NCBI RefSeq assembly: GCF_004339565.1
Contig: NZ_SMFZ01000002.1
Coordinates: 2,294,001 to 2,358,000, forward strand
Direction: 5' to 3'
DNA length: 64,000 nt
Source of the DNA: Pseudonocardia endophytica
GTDB taxonomy: Bacteria; Actinomycetota; Actinomycetes; Mycobacteriales; Pseudonocardiaceae
The position numbers and the translations under genes were made by a program. Positions 33,375-41,604 of the stretch are shown piece after piece; the stretch's first letter is position 1; the number at the start of each line of letters is the position of its first letter. Under the pieces are notes generated by a model. The model was not told where the DNA came from. It saw only the letters and a list, made by a program, of their open reading frames with translations, and did no database searches.

Positions 33375-33808
33375 GCGTCCGCCTCCGGAGCCAGCGACCA
33401 GACGAGGACCGGCAGGTCGGCGGTGCGCTCCGATGCGGGCTCGAACGAGCCGTCGACCGATGCTCCGACGCGGATGCCGTCCTCGCGGCCGACGAGCCGC
33501 CCCATGATCCGTGCGTTGCCCGCCTGCGGCAGTTCGACCAGCACGTTCACGTACGGCACGAGGTCGGCGAACGCCGGTACGAACGGCAGGTGCGAGCGAA
33601 TCCAGGAGTAGACGCGCCCGGTCGGTTCGACCTGTTCCCATCGGAACTCGTAGCCGCCGCACGTCGGGCAGCGCCAGTCGGCGGGCCAGCACCAGCGGTC
33701 ACACCCTGCACAGCGCTGGATCCGCAGCTCACCCGCTTCGAGGCCGTCCCAGTACGGGAAGTCGACCCGCTCGGAGAACGGGTGGACCTCGTCTCTCTCG
33801 TTCGCCAT
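33371..33808 (-). CDS. DUF35/OB-fold zinc-ribbon protein
   Basis: 145 residues; ATG chosen because GAAGG precedes it (a GTG two codons earlier is possible). The N-terminal zinc ribbon has RCAGCDRWCWPADWRCPTCG (Cys-x2-Cys ... Cys-x2-Cys), followed by an OB fold (GRVYSWIRSHLPF, NARIMGRL). DUF35 proteins are partners of thiolase-fold enzymes and are thought to shape the CoA channel. The four-base overlap with the thiolase-like gene strongly supports a complex. Confidence 0.9.
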   Translation of the reverse strand: MANERDEVHPFSERVDFPYWDGLEAGELRIQRCAGCDRWCWPADWRCPTCGGYEFRWEQVEPTGRVYSWIRSHLPFVPAFADLVPYVNVLVELPQAGNARIMGRLVGREDGIRVGASVDGSFEPASERTADLPVLVWSLAPEADA

Positions 33809-33860
33809 CGTCACCTTCGTCGACGCGTGCGGCGCTTGTTGCCGCCAGCCGAGGACCCAT

Positions 33861-33882
33861 AAAAGTTTATAAAGCTTTTTAG
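33861..33882. promoter_or_regulatory. AT-rich operator/promoter island (site G)
   Basis: AAAAGTTTATAAAGCTTTTT is AT-rich and near-palindromic (AAA/TTT ends around TTTATAAAG), about 55 bases upstream of the DUF35 gene and before the PucR-type gene on the other strand. It contains the perfect palindrome AAAGCTTT. Confidence 0.45.
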
Positions 33883-33996
33883 GTCAAGGGAGGCTGGCGC
33901 GAGTCGGGCGTCATCCAGCAGGTGCTCGGGACCTGGTCCAGGTCGTCGAGGTCAGCGGCCTTCCGCTCACAATGTGATGCGCATAACCTCGGTGCC

Positions 33997-35088
33997 GTGT
34001 ACGGCCTGCTCCTGCGACTGTCGGCACTCGACGCCGACGCCGCCAGTGCACTGCGGGTCATCGGCTTCTACGACGTCCTGGTCGAACAGAGCGCGTCTGT
34101 CGACGTGATCCTGCAACGCACGGCGGCACTCGCGGGATGTGCTGTCGGACTGCGGCGGGCGGACACCCCGCACGGGCGCCGGGCCGATGTGAACACGCCC
34201 GTCCACGACGGAACGCCCCCGATCTGGGCCCGGATCCGCGCGGTGCCCGAGGAACACGAGGTGTGGGTCGAGCGTCTCGGCGCGGAGCTGCCGTTGGACG
34301 ACCTCCTGCTCGAGCGTTTCGCGCTGGCGAGCTCCGTCGCCCTGAGCAGGCGGCAGCGTGACGTCGAGGTCATGGACGGCCCCGCGCTCCTGCGCCTCGC
34401 GATCGACAGCACGGCGGACGAGACGCGCCGCAGGAGCGCGCTGAACCGGATGGGTCTCACCCCGAACGGCGTGGTCCACGTGGTCGCGGCCGACGGCGCA
34501 CCGGATGCCGTCGACGTACTGGCCCGGCAGGCGGGCCATCTGCTGGCTCGAGCGTCGGTGGACACGGTGCACGCCCTGGTGTTCGGCGGACCCGTCAGCA
34601 CGACGTCGGGCGTGCCCACGGGCGTCCGGGCCGGGATCGCCGCGCCCCATCCGGCCGTCTCGCTGCCGGACGCATGGCGCGAGGCGGGTATCGCGCTCCG
34701 CTACGCGTTGCCGAGCCGGCACGACCACCCGCCGTACTCGCTCGACGAGGCGGTCGCGGTGCGCTACGCGGCGCTCGGCGGGTTCGGCCTGCTCGCCGAA
34801 CGCATGTCCCCTGAGGCGATCGGCGAGGTGGCCGACGTCCGGGCGCTGGACGGGCTGGCCGACGACCCGGCGGGGGAGGAGCTCCTGCACACGCTCGAGG
34901 TCGTCGCCTCCACCGAGTCGATCCGGCGCGCCGCGACGATCCTCCACCTGCACCACAACACCGTCGCCCACCGGGTGGCCCGCGCCGAGAAGGTGCTCGG
35001 CTTCTCGCTCGCCGAGCCCTACTCGCGGTCCCGGCTGATGCTCGCCCTGGTGCTGCGCAGGCTCCGCGACTCGGCCGAGCCGGCCTGA
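33997..35088 (+). CDS. PucR/CdaR-type transcriptional regulator
   Basis: About 363 residues. The C-terminal 60 residues are the PucR helix-turn-helix (LHTLEVVASTESIRRAATIL, LHHNTVAHRVARAEKVLGF). The first 330 residues are a sensory region without a named domain that I recognise. The start is uncertain: GTG at 33997 lacks a ribosome site but follows CATAAC by nine bases, so a leaderless start is reasonable; GTG at 33922 would add 25 poorly conserved-looking residues. PucR-type proteins activate catabolic genes. It lies between the divergent thiolase-like/aldehyde dehydrogenase operon and the esterase/BVMO operon. Confidence 0.88.
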   Translation: MYGLLLRLSALDADAASALRVIGFYDVLVEQSASVDVILQRTAALAGCAVGLRRADTPHGRRADVNTPVHDGTPPIWARIRAVPEEHEVWVERLGAELPLDDLLLERFALASSVALSRRQRDVEVMDGPALLRLAIDSTADETRRRSALNRMGLTPNGVVHVVAADGAPDAVDVLARQAGHLLARASVDTVHALVFGGPVSTTSGVPTGVRAGIAAPHPAVSLPDAWREAGIALRYALPSRHDHPPYSLDEAVAVRYAALGGFGLLAERMSPEAIGEVADVRALDGLADDPAGEELLHTLEVVASTESIRRAATILHLHHNTVAHRVARAEKVLGFSLAEPYSRSRLMLALVLRRLRDSAEPA

Positions 35089-35113
35089 GCCCGACGGCCG
35101 CGCGCTCGCCAAG

Positions 35114-35142
35114 TGGCGCGTGGAGCGGACAAATCGGCGCCA
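35114..35142. promoter_or_regulatory. spaced inverted repeat upstream of esterase/BVMO operon
   Basis: TGGCGC and GCGCCA are separated by 17 bases (23 bases centre to centre, about two helical turns) about 90-115 bases before the TTG start at 35231. It is a possible binding site for the preceding PucR-type activator. GC-rich arms make a chance match more likely. Confidence 0.3.
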
Positions 35143-35230
35143 TGTGACCCACGACACGGATCTTCGTCTCCGGTAATCCTGAGGAAGGCGGGCCGACGCG
35201 AGTCGCCGTCCCGGAACCGAGGAGCGCCCG

Positions 35231-36160
35231 TTGACGTACCGCTTCGATCCCGAGCTCGCGCCGTGGGTGCCGCTGATGCCGACGTTCGACATCAGCGACC
35301 CCGCCGCCGCGCGTGCCGAGCTCGCCGAGCTGGTACGCCAGATGCCGCCGTACACGCCGTCCCGGCCGCTGACCGTCGAGGACCGTACGGCGCACCACTC
35401 GGACGGCGGGCCCGGTGTGCCGCTGCGGATCTACCGCCCGGCACACCGGACCGCGCCACTGCCGGCACTGGTGTTCCTGCACGGCGGCGGGTTCGTCGTC
35501 GGGAGCGTGGACGGCGAGGACGCGCGGGCCCAGGAGATCGCGGCGGACGCCGACGTCGTCGTCGTGGCCGTCGACTACCGCCTCGCCCCGGAGCACCCGT
35601 TCCCGGCCGGCGTGGACGACAGCTACCTCGCGCTGTGCTGGCTCACCGAGCACGCGGCCGAGTGGGGCGTTGACCGCGCGCGCATCGGGGTCGGCGGCGG
35701 CAGCGCGGGCGCGGGCCTGTCCGCCGCCGTCGCGCTGCTCGCCCGCGACCGCGGCGGGCCGGCACTGCGGATGCAGTACCTGAACATCCCGGAGCTCGAC
35801 GACCGGCTCGACACGCACTCGATGCGGCTCTACACGGACACGCCGATCTGGAACCGGCCGAATGCCGAGCTGTCGTGGCGCTACTACCTCGGCGGGGAGC
35901 CGGCGACGCCGTACGCGGCGCCCGCCAGGGCGACCGATCTCCGTGGACTGCCCGCCGCGTACGTCGACGTCTGCGAGTTCGACCCGCTGCGCGACGAGGG
36001 GATCGCCTACGCGCAGCGCCTGACCCAGGCGGGCGTGTCCGTCGAGCTGCACATGTATCCCGGCACGTTCCACGGATCGTCGCTGGTCACCGACGCCGCC
36101 GTCTCCCGGCGGATGGCGGCCGACGGCGTCACCGCGATCCGGCGGTTACTGCACGACTGA
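35231..36160 (+). CDS. alpha/beta hydrolase, hormone-sensitive lipase family
   Basis: 309 residues starting at a TTG that follows GAGGAG. Family IV esterase marks: oxyanion HGGGF, nucleophile Ser158 in GGGSAGAG, acid Asp in VCEFDPLRDEG, and His in GTFHGS. Intracellular. These enzymes cleave short esters and lactones. It lies immediately upstream of a Baeyer-Villiger monooxygenase with two more enzymes of the same family after it, so it likely hydrolyses the ester made by that enzyme. Confidence 0.92.
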   Translation: MTYRFDPELAPWVPLMPTFDISDPAAARAELAELVRQMPPYTPSRPLTVEDRTAHHSDGGPGVPLRIYRPAHRTAPLPALVFLHGGGFVVGSVDGEDARAQEIAADADVVVVAVDYRLAPEHPFPAGVDDSYLALCWLTEHAAEWGVDRARIGVGGGSAGAGLSAAVALLARDRGGPALRMQYLNIPELDDRLDTHSMRLYTDTPIWNRPNAELSWRYYLGGEPATPYAAPARATDLRGLPAAYVDVCEFDPLRDEGIAYAQRLTQAGVSVELHMYPGTFHGSSLVTDAAVSRRMAADGVTAIRRLLHD

Positions 36161-36209
36161 CCGACAGTACGAGACCCGCACGACCCCATCCCCGACGAGG
36201 AGGATCTTC

Positions 36210-37841
36210 GTGAGCGACAGCAGTTCCGGCCAGGGGCCACTGGACGTCCTGGTGATCGGTGCCGGGTTCGCCGGCCTGCACATGGTCCACAAGCTGCGCG
36301 AGCAGGGCTTCGCGGTGCACGGCCTGGAGAAGGGCTCCGGACCGGGCGGCACCTGGTACTGGAACCGGTATCCGGGGGCCCGTTGCGACTCGGAGATCAT
36401 GTACTACTCGTTCTCGTTCCTGCCCGAGCTGGAGCAGGAGTGGCCGCTGCTCGAGCGCTACCCCGAGCAGCCGGTGATCCTCCGCTACCTGGAGCGCGTC
36501 ACCGACGTGCTCGACCTGCGCAAGGACTTCACGTTCGACACCCGGGTGACCGGCGTGTCCTACGACGAGTCCGAGAACCTCTGGACCGCGCGCACCGAGG
36601 ACGGCGGCGAGTGGCGGGCCCGCTTCGTCGTGACGGCCGTCGGGTGCCTGTCCGCGGCCAACACCCCGGACATCCCCGGTGCCGACACGTTCGCCGGCCG
36701 GTCGCTGCACACCGGTGCGTGGCCGCACGAGCCGGTGGACCTCTCCGGGCAGCGGGTCGGGATCATCGGCACCGGGGCCTCCGCGATCCAGGCGATCCCC
36801 GTGATCGCCAAGCAGGCGGGCCACCTCACGGTGTTCCAGCGGACGGCGCAGTTCACGATCCCCGCGGCGAACGGGCCGCTCGACCCGCAGTTCGTCGAGA
36901 TGTGGAAGCAGAACTACCCCGAGTGGCGCCGGCGGGCGCGGCACTCCATGGCGGGCGTGCCGTACACGGCGACCGACGTGTCGGCGCTCGAGGTCACGCC
37001 GGAGGAACGGCGCGCCCGCTACGAGGAGACCTGGCGGGACGGCGGCTTCCTGTTCTCCCTCGGCACGTTCAACGACCTCCTGACGAACGAGCAGGCCAAC
37101 GACACCGCGGCGGACTTCGTCCGGTCGAAGATCGACGAGATCGTCCGGGACCCCGACGTGGCGGAGAAGCTGAAGCCCTCCGGCTACCCGATCGCGACGA
37201 AGCGCCTGCCGCTGGACACCGACTACTACGACACGTTCAACCGGCCCAACGTCTCCCTGGTCGACCTGCGCCGCAGCCCGATCGAGGAGATCACGCCGGA
37301 GGGCATCCGCACCGCGGACGGGCTGCACGAGCTCGACGTGATCATCTTCGCGACGGGGTTCGACGCGCTGACCGGGCCGCTGTCCGCGTTGAACATCACC
37401 GGTCGCGGCGGCCGGTCGCTCGACGACGCGTGGGCCGAGGGCCCGCGGACCTACCTCGGGCTGGCCGTCCCCGGCTTCCCGAACCTGCTGACGATCACCG
37501 GCCCCGGCAGCCCGTCGGTGCTCAGCAACATGCCGGTGTCGACCGAGCAGCACGCCGAATGGATCGGGGACTGTCTGATCCATCTGCGGGACAACGGCAT
37601 CGATCGGATCGAGGCGACCGCGGACGCCACCGAGGCCTGGACGGAGCACGTCCAGGAGGTCGCGGCCGGAACGCTCTACCCGCGGGCCGCCTCCTGGTAC
37701 ATGGGCGCCAACATCCCCGGCAAGCCGCGGCTGTTCCTGCCCTACGTCGGCGGTGTCGGTGTGTACCGCGAGAAGTGCGACCAGGTCGCCGCCGACGGCT
37801 ACACCGGTTTCGAGCTCGCCGCGTCCGGCGCGCTGGTCTGA
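36210..37841 (+). CDS. Baeyer-Villiger monooxygenase
   Basis: 543 residues from a GTG with GAGGAGGA upstream. The N-terminal FAD site is VLVIGAGFAGLHMVHKL, the BVMO fingerprint FAGRSLHTGAWP is at residues 161-172, and the NADPH site is GIIGTGASAIQAI. Also present are GGTWYWNRYPGARCD and the C-terminal GGVGVYREKCD of cyclohexanone-monooxygenase-type enzymes. Reaction: a ketone plus O2 and NADPH gives an ester or lactone. The three adjacent esterases complete a ketone to ester to alcohol plus acid route, commonly used for cyclic ketones, acetophenones and terpenoid ketones. Confidence 0.96.
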   Translation: MSDSSSGQGPLDVLVIGAGFAGLHMVHKLREQGFAVHGLEKGSGPGGTWYWNRYPGARCDSEIMYYSFSFLPELEQEWPLLERYPEQPVILRYLERVTDVLDLRKDFTFDTRVTGVSYDESENLWTARTEDGGEWRARFVVTAVGCLSAANTPDIPGADTFAGRSLHTGAWPHEPVDLSGQRVGIIGTGASAIQAIPVIAKQAGHLTVFQRTAQFTIPAANGPLDPQFVEMWKQNYPEWRRRARHSMAGVPYTATDVSALEVTPEERRARYEETWRDGGFLFSLGTFNDLLTNEQANDTAADFVRSKIDEIVRDPDVAEKLKPSGYPIATKRLPLDTDYYDTFNRPNVSLVDLRRSPIEEITPEGIRTADGLHELDVIIFATGFDALTGPLSALNITGRGGRSLDDAWAEGPRTYLGLAVPGFPNLLTITGPGSPSVLSNMPVSTEQHAEWIGDCLIHLRDNGIDRIEATADATEAWTEHVQEVAAGTLYPRAASWYMGANIPGKPRLFLPYVGGVGVYREKCDQVAADGYTGFELAASGALV

Positions 37842-37855
37842 GACGGAGGACGACG

Positions 37856-38800
37856 ATGGCGATCGACGAGGCGACCCAGGGCCTGCTCGCGCAGCTGGCC
37901 GAGATGGCTCCGCAGCAGCTGCACGAGATGACGCCCGCACAGGCACGCGAGTTCACGGCGTCGCTGAACGAGCAGACGGCCCCGGGACCGGAGATGCACG
38001 GGGTGCGCGACACCCGCGTCCACGTCAGCGGCGGGACGGTGCCGGTGCGCATCCTGACCCCGACCGATCACCCGCGCGGGGTCGTCGTCTGGTTCCACGG
38101 CGGCGGCTGGGTGATCGGCGGGATCGACGAGGCCGAGACCGTCGGATGGACGATGGCCGCCCGCACCGACTGCGTCGTGGTGCTGGTCGGCTACCGGAAG
38201 GCGCCGGAGTTCCGGTACCCGACGGCCGTCGACGACGCGTGGGCCGCGCTGCAGTGGACGTTCTCCCACCTCGACGACCTCGTGGGTGGACTGGCGCCGG
38301 TGATCGTCGGGGGAGACAGCGCGGGCGGGAACCTCGCCGCCGTGGTGGCCCAGCGGGCCGCCCGACGGGGCGGACCGTCGCCGTCGTTGCAGGTGCTCGT
38401 CTACCCGGTGACCGACTGCGACCTGGCCACCACGTCCTATCAGGACCCGGAGAACCAGCTGCTGCTCAGTCGGGACAGCATGGTCTGGTTCTGGGACCAC
38501 TACGCCCCGGAACCGGCCACCCGGCTGCACCCCGACGCGTCGCCGATCCGCGGCGACTTCCTGAAGCTTCCGCCCGCGGTGATCCTGACCGCGGAGCACG
38601 ACGTGCTGCGCGACGAGGGAGAGCTGTACGCCACCCGGCTGCTCAAGGCCAGGGTGCCGGTGCGGCACCGGCGCTTCCCCGGCCAGATGCACGGCTTCTT
38701 CACCATGATCGGCGCGCTGCCGGGGGCCGACGCCGGCATGGACTACGTCGTCGGGGCGATCGACGCGCAGCTGACCGGCGCGACAGCCGACGCCGGCTGA
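37856..38800 (+). CDS. alpha/beta hydrolase, hormone-sensitive lipase family
   Basis: 314 residues, ATG with CGGAGGA upstream, 14 bases after the BVMO stop. HGGGW oxyanion motif, Ser155 in GGDSAGGN, Asp in TAEHDVLRDEG, His in GQMHGFF. A 60-residue N-terminal helix region (LAEMAPQQLHEMTPAQAREF) forms the usual cap. Probably hydrolyses the ester product of the BVMO. It differs enough from the other two esterases to suggest different substrates. Confidence 0.92.
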   Translation: MAIDEATQGLLAQLAEMAPQQLHEMTPAQAREFTASLNEQTAPGPEMHGVRDTRVHVSGGTVPVRILTPTDHPRGVVVWFHGGGWVIGGIDEAETVGWTMAARTDCVVVLVGYRKAPEFRYPTAVDDAWAALQWTFSHLDDLVGGLAPVIVGGDSAGGNLAAVVAQRAARRGGPSPSLQVLVYPVTDCDLATTSYQDPENQLLLSRDSMVWFWDHYAPEPATRLHPDASPIRGDFLKLPPAVILTAEHDVLRDEGELYATRLLKARVPVRHRRFPGQMHGFFTMIGALPGADAGMDYVVGAIDAQLTGATADAG

Positions 38801-38843
38801 GCGCGCCGCCCCCGCCCGACCCACCCCGATCCACGGAGGTCCC

Positions 38844-39791
38844 GTGTCACATTCCACGCTCGACCCGGAGTCCCAGGTCCCCCTGACCGCGCTGCTGGAG
38901 GCGATGCCCGGCGGGTTCAACGCGATCCCCGACATCGTCGCCCGGCGAGCGGCCGTCGCCGAGATGCTGGCGTCGGTGGAGGTGCCGGACAACCCCGGTG
39001 TCGTGAAATCCGACCGGACGGTCCCCGGCCCGGACGGCGCACCGGACGTCGCGGTGCGGATCTACCGACCGGCCAACGCCTCCGGCGCGGCGCCCGGGAT
39101 GCTCTTCATCCACGGTGGCGGGATGGTGCTCGGGTCGGTGGCCGGCGAGGACCCGACGGCGACGATGCTGTGCGACGCGCTCGGCGCCGTCGTCGTGTCG
39201 GTGGAGTACCGGCTCGCGCCGGAGTACCCGCACCCGGCGCCGATGGAGGACTGCTACGCCGTCCTCACGTGGATGGCGAAGAGCGCCGACGAGCTCGGCG
39301 TCGACCCCGACCGGCTGGTCGTCTACGGCGGCAGCGCGGGGGGCGGGCTGGCCATCGCCACGGCGATGCTGGCGCGGGACCGCGGCGGGCCGCCGCTGCG
39401 CTTCATGATGCCGATCTATCCCATGATCGACGACCGGAACACGACGACGTCGTCGCACGAGATCCTCGACGTCGGGATCTGGGATCGGGCCGGGAACGAG
39501 GAGGCATGGGGCTGGTATCTCGGTGACGCCGAGGCGGACGGCTACGCCGCTCCCACCCGTGCCGCCGACCTCTCCGGGCTGCCGCCCGCGTACATCGACG
39601 TCGGCACCGTCGACCTGTTCCGCGACGAGGACATCGCCTTCGCGCAACGGCTGATGGCCGCGGGTGTGCCGTGCGAGCTGCACGTGCACCCCGGCGCCTA
39701 TCACGCCAGCGAGACGTTCGCCCCGGACGCCGCACTCTCGAAGCGGATCTGGGCCGGACGCGTCGACGCCCTCCGCCGCGCGCTCGGGTAG
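38844..39791 (+). CDS. alpha/beta hydrolase, hormone-sensitive lipase family
   Basis: 315 residues, GTG with GGAGG upstream. HGGGM oxyanion motif, Ser164 in YGGSAGGG, Asp in VDLFRDED, His in GAYHASE. It is more similar to the esterase at 35231 (shared AAPTRAADLSGLPPAYIDV-like stretch) than to the middle one. Last gene of the esterase/BVMO operon; a 190-base gap with a nested palindrome follows. Confidence 0.92.
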   Translation: MSHSTLDPESQVPLTALLEAMPGGFNAIPDIVARRAAVAEMLASVEVPDNPGVVKSDRTVPGPDGAPDVAVRIYRPANASGAAPGMLFIHGGGMVLGSVAGEDPTATMLCDALGAVVVSVEYRLAPEYPHPAPMEDCYAVLTWMAKSADELGVDPDRLVVYGGSAGGGLAIATAMLARDRGGPPLRFMMPIYPMIDDRNTTTSSHEILDVGIWDRAGNEEAWGWYLGDAEADGYAAPTRAADLSGLPPAYIDVGTVDLFRDEDIAFAQRLMAAGVPCELHVHPGAYHASETFAPDAALSKRIWAGRVDALRRALG

Positions 39792-39926
39792 GCGACCAGG
39801 ACGCCGTCGGGGTCGCCGGTCACGAGCCGGATCCCGGACGGCCCGCGTGCGGTCCGGTCGCGGGAAGGGCCCGAGCCGGCCGGCGCCGTCCTCGGCGGAG
39901 CCGGATGCTCGGCCCTTACGCGCTTC

Positions 39927-39968
39927 GTCACTTGCGACGAATATCTTGACGATATCGACGAGAGTGAC
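39927..39968. promoter_or_regulatory. nested palindrome upstream of the flavoprotein/TetR operon
   Basis: Outer arms GTCACT and AGTGAC enclose inner arms ATATC and GATAT around TTGAC, with a partially symmetric stretch between. It ends 13 bases before the ATG at 39982. The only TetR-type gene in the window lies in the operon that begins here, so this is the best candidate for its operator. Confidence 0.55.
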
Positions 39969-39981
39969 TAGACAGTGCTCC

Positions 39982-41604
39982 ATGAGGTCGCGACGAGTGG
40001 GTGTGATCGGCGGTGGCGCCGGCGGGTTGTTCACCGCTCGGTTGCTGGCGCTGCGGCACCCCACCTGGCAGATCGAGGTCTTCGAGCGGCTCGAGTCGCG
40101 CGGGACGTTCGGTTTCGGGATCGGCCTCACCGGAGCGGCGCTGGCTGCCGTCGAGTCCGTCGACCCGGAGGCCCGGGAGGCCATCGCCGCCGTGGCGTTC
40201 CGCTTCGCGACGGCCGAGTTCCGGCTGCCCGGCGGCACCGTCGGGATACCCGGGTTCCACCGGGGCGTGGCGATCGCCCGGTCGCAGCTGCTGACGACGC
40301 TGGTGGACCTGGCAAGGCAGGTCGGCGTCCGGGTGCACGTCGGCCACGACGTCGACGTGGACGACGTGCGGCGGGACTTCGATCTCGTCGTGGCCGCCGA
40401 CGGGGTGTCCAGCTCGACACGACAGCGCTACCAGGACGCATTCGAGCCCACGGTCGTCGAAGGCCGTGGCCGCTACATCTGGTGTGGCACGGAGGCGCCC
40501 CTCGACGGGACCGTGTTCACGCCCGTCCGGACGCCTGCCGGGTACTTCACCGCGCACGCCTACCCGTACGCGCCGGACCGCTCCACGATCGTCGTCGAGA
40601 CCGACGCGGCGACGCTCGAGCGCGCCGGGCTCGACGGGTTCGAGGCCCGCGGTGCGGACCCCGCGGAGTCCGACGAGGAGTCACTGGACGTCCTCACCGA
40701 GGCGTTCGCACCGATGCTGCGCGGGCACAAGCTGCTCGGGAACCGATCTCGCTGGTTCCGGTTCCGGACGGTGCAGTGCCGGTCGTGGGTGCACGGGAAC
40801 GCCGTCCTGCTCGGTGACGCGGCGGCCACGGCCGACCCGTCGCTGGGATCGGGAACCAAGCTCGCCGTCGAGTCCGCGATCGCGCTGGCGGACGCGCTGG
40901 ACACCGATGCACCGCTCGACGAGGCCCTGAGCGCCTACGAGAGCGCGCGACGGCCGCCGGTCGAGCGGCTGCAGGGCTGGGCGCTGCGCAGCCAGCGGTG
41001 GTGGGACTCGTTCCCGCGCCGGATGAACCGTCTCGCCCCGGCCCAGGTGGCCGTCGCGTTCCTGACCAGGGCCGGCGCCGTCGCACTGGACGAGACCCTG
41101 GAGTCCAACGCCGACGTCGTGCGGGCCGCCGTCGCCGCGTGGGCCGGCGTCGGGATCGACGGCGTGCCCCACCGGCGGATCGCCGACTGGGTCGTCGGAC
41201 GGCCGTTGCGGGTGGGCGACCGGCAGGCCCCGAGCCGCCTGATCGACCTGGCACGGCGCCGGCCGGAGGACGGTCTGCGGTTCGGCGGCCCGGTGACGGT
41301 GACCTCTGGCGATCCGTGGGGGCCCGAGTCGGACCGGCTGGTCGACGCCGCGCGGGAGATCGTCCGAGACGGTCCCGACCGGGTCGTGCTGCTCCGCGGC
41401 GCCGAGGACCGGCAGGCCGTCCTCGACCGCGTCCAGGTCGCCGAACGGATCCGGCTCGACCTCGACGTCCCGGTCGGGGTGACGGTCGGGGAGTCCGACG
41501 TGCAGGACGTCGCCGGGGCGCTCGTCGCCGGCCGGATCGACGTCGCGTGCCTCGGTGCGGTGCCGGCCACGACCACCCCTTCCGGAGAGCGAGGAGCTTG
41601 GTGA
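39982..41604 (+). CDS. FAD-dependent hydroxylase, salicylyl-/anthraniloyl-CoA hydroxylase type, shortened
   Basis: 540 residues. The N-terminal 390 residues form a group A flavin hydroxylase: GVIGGGAGGLFTARL (FAD), VAADGVSSSTR (DG motif) and LLGDAAATADPSLGSGTKLA (GD motif). The GSGTKLAxE end is typical of salicylyl-CoA 5-hydroxylase and 2-aminobenzoyl-CoA monooxygenase. Those enzymes are about 770 residues with a C-terminal OYE barrel. Here only about 140 residues follow, ending VAERIRLDLDVPVGVTVGES and VAGRIDVACLG, which read like a collapsed OYE tail. It is followed directly (TGATG) by an aryl-acid ligase, so an aryl-CoA or aryl acid is the probable substrate. The ATG lacks a strong ribosome site. 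Confidence 0.83.
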   Translation: MRSRRVGVIGGGAGGLFTARLLALRHPTWQIEVFERLESRGTFGFGIGLTGAALAAVESVDPEAREAIAAVAFRFATAEFRLPGGTVGIPGFHRGVAIARSQLLTTLVDLARQVGVRVHVGHDVDVDDVRRDFDLVVAADGVSSSTRQRYQDAFEPTVVEGRGRYIWCGTEAPLDGTVFTPVRTPAGYFTAHAYPYAPDRSTIVVETDAATLERAGLDGFEARGADPAESDEESLDVLTEAFAPMLRGHKLLGNRSRWFRFRTVQCRSWVHGNAVLLGDAAATADPSLGSGTKLAVESAIALADALDTDAPLDEALSAYESARRPPVERLQGWALRSQRWWDSFPRRMNRLAPAQVAVAFLTRAGAVALDETLESNADVVRAAVAAWAGVGIDGVPHRRIADWVVGRPLRVGDRQAPSRLIDLARRRPEDGLRFGGPVTVTSGDPWGPESDRLVDAAREIVRDGPDRVVLLRGAEDRQAVLDRVQVAERIRLDLDVPVGVTVGESDVQDVAGALVAGRIDVACLGAVPATTTPSGERGAW

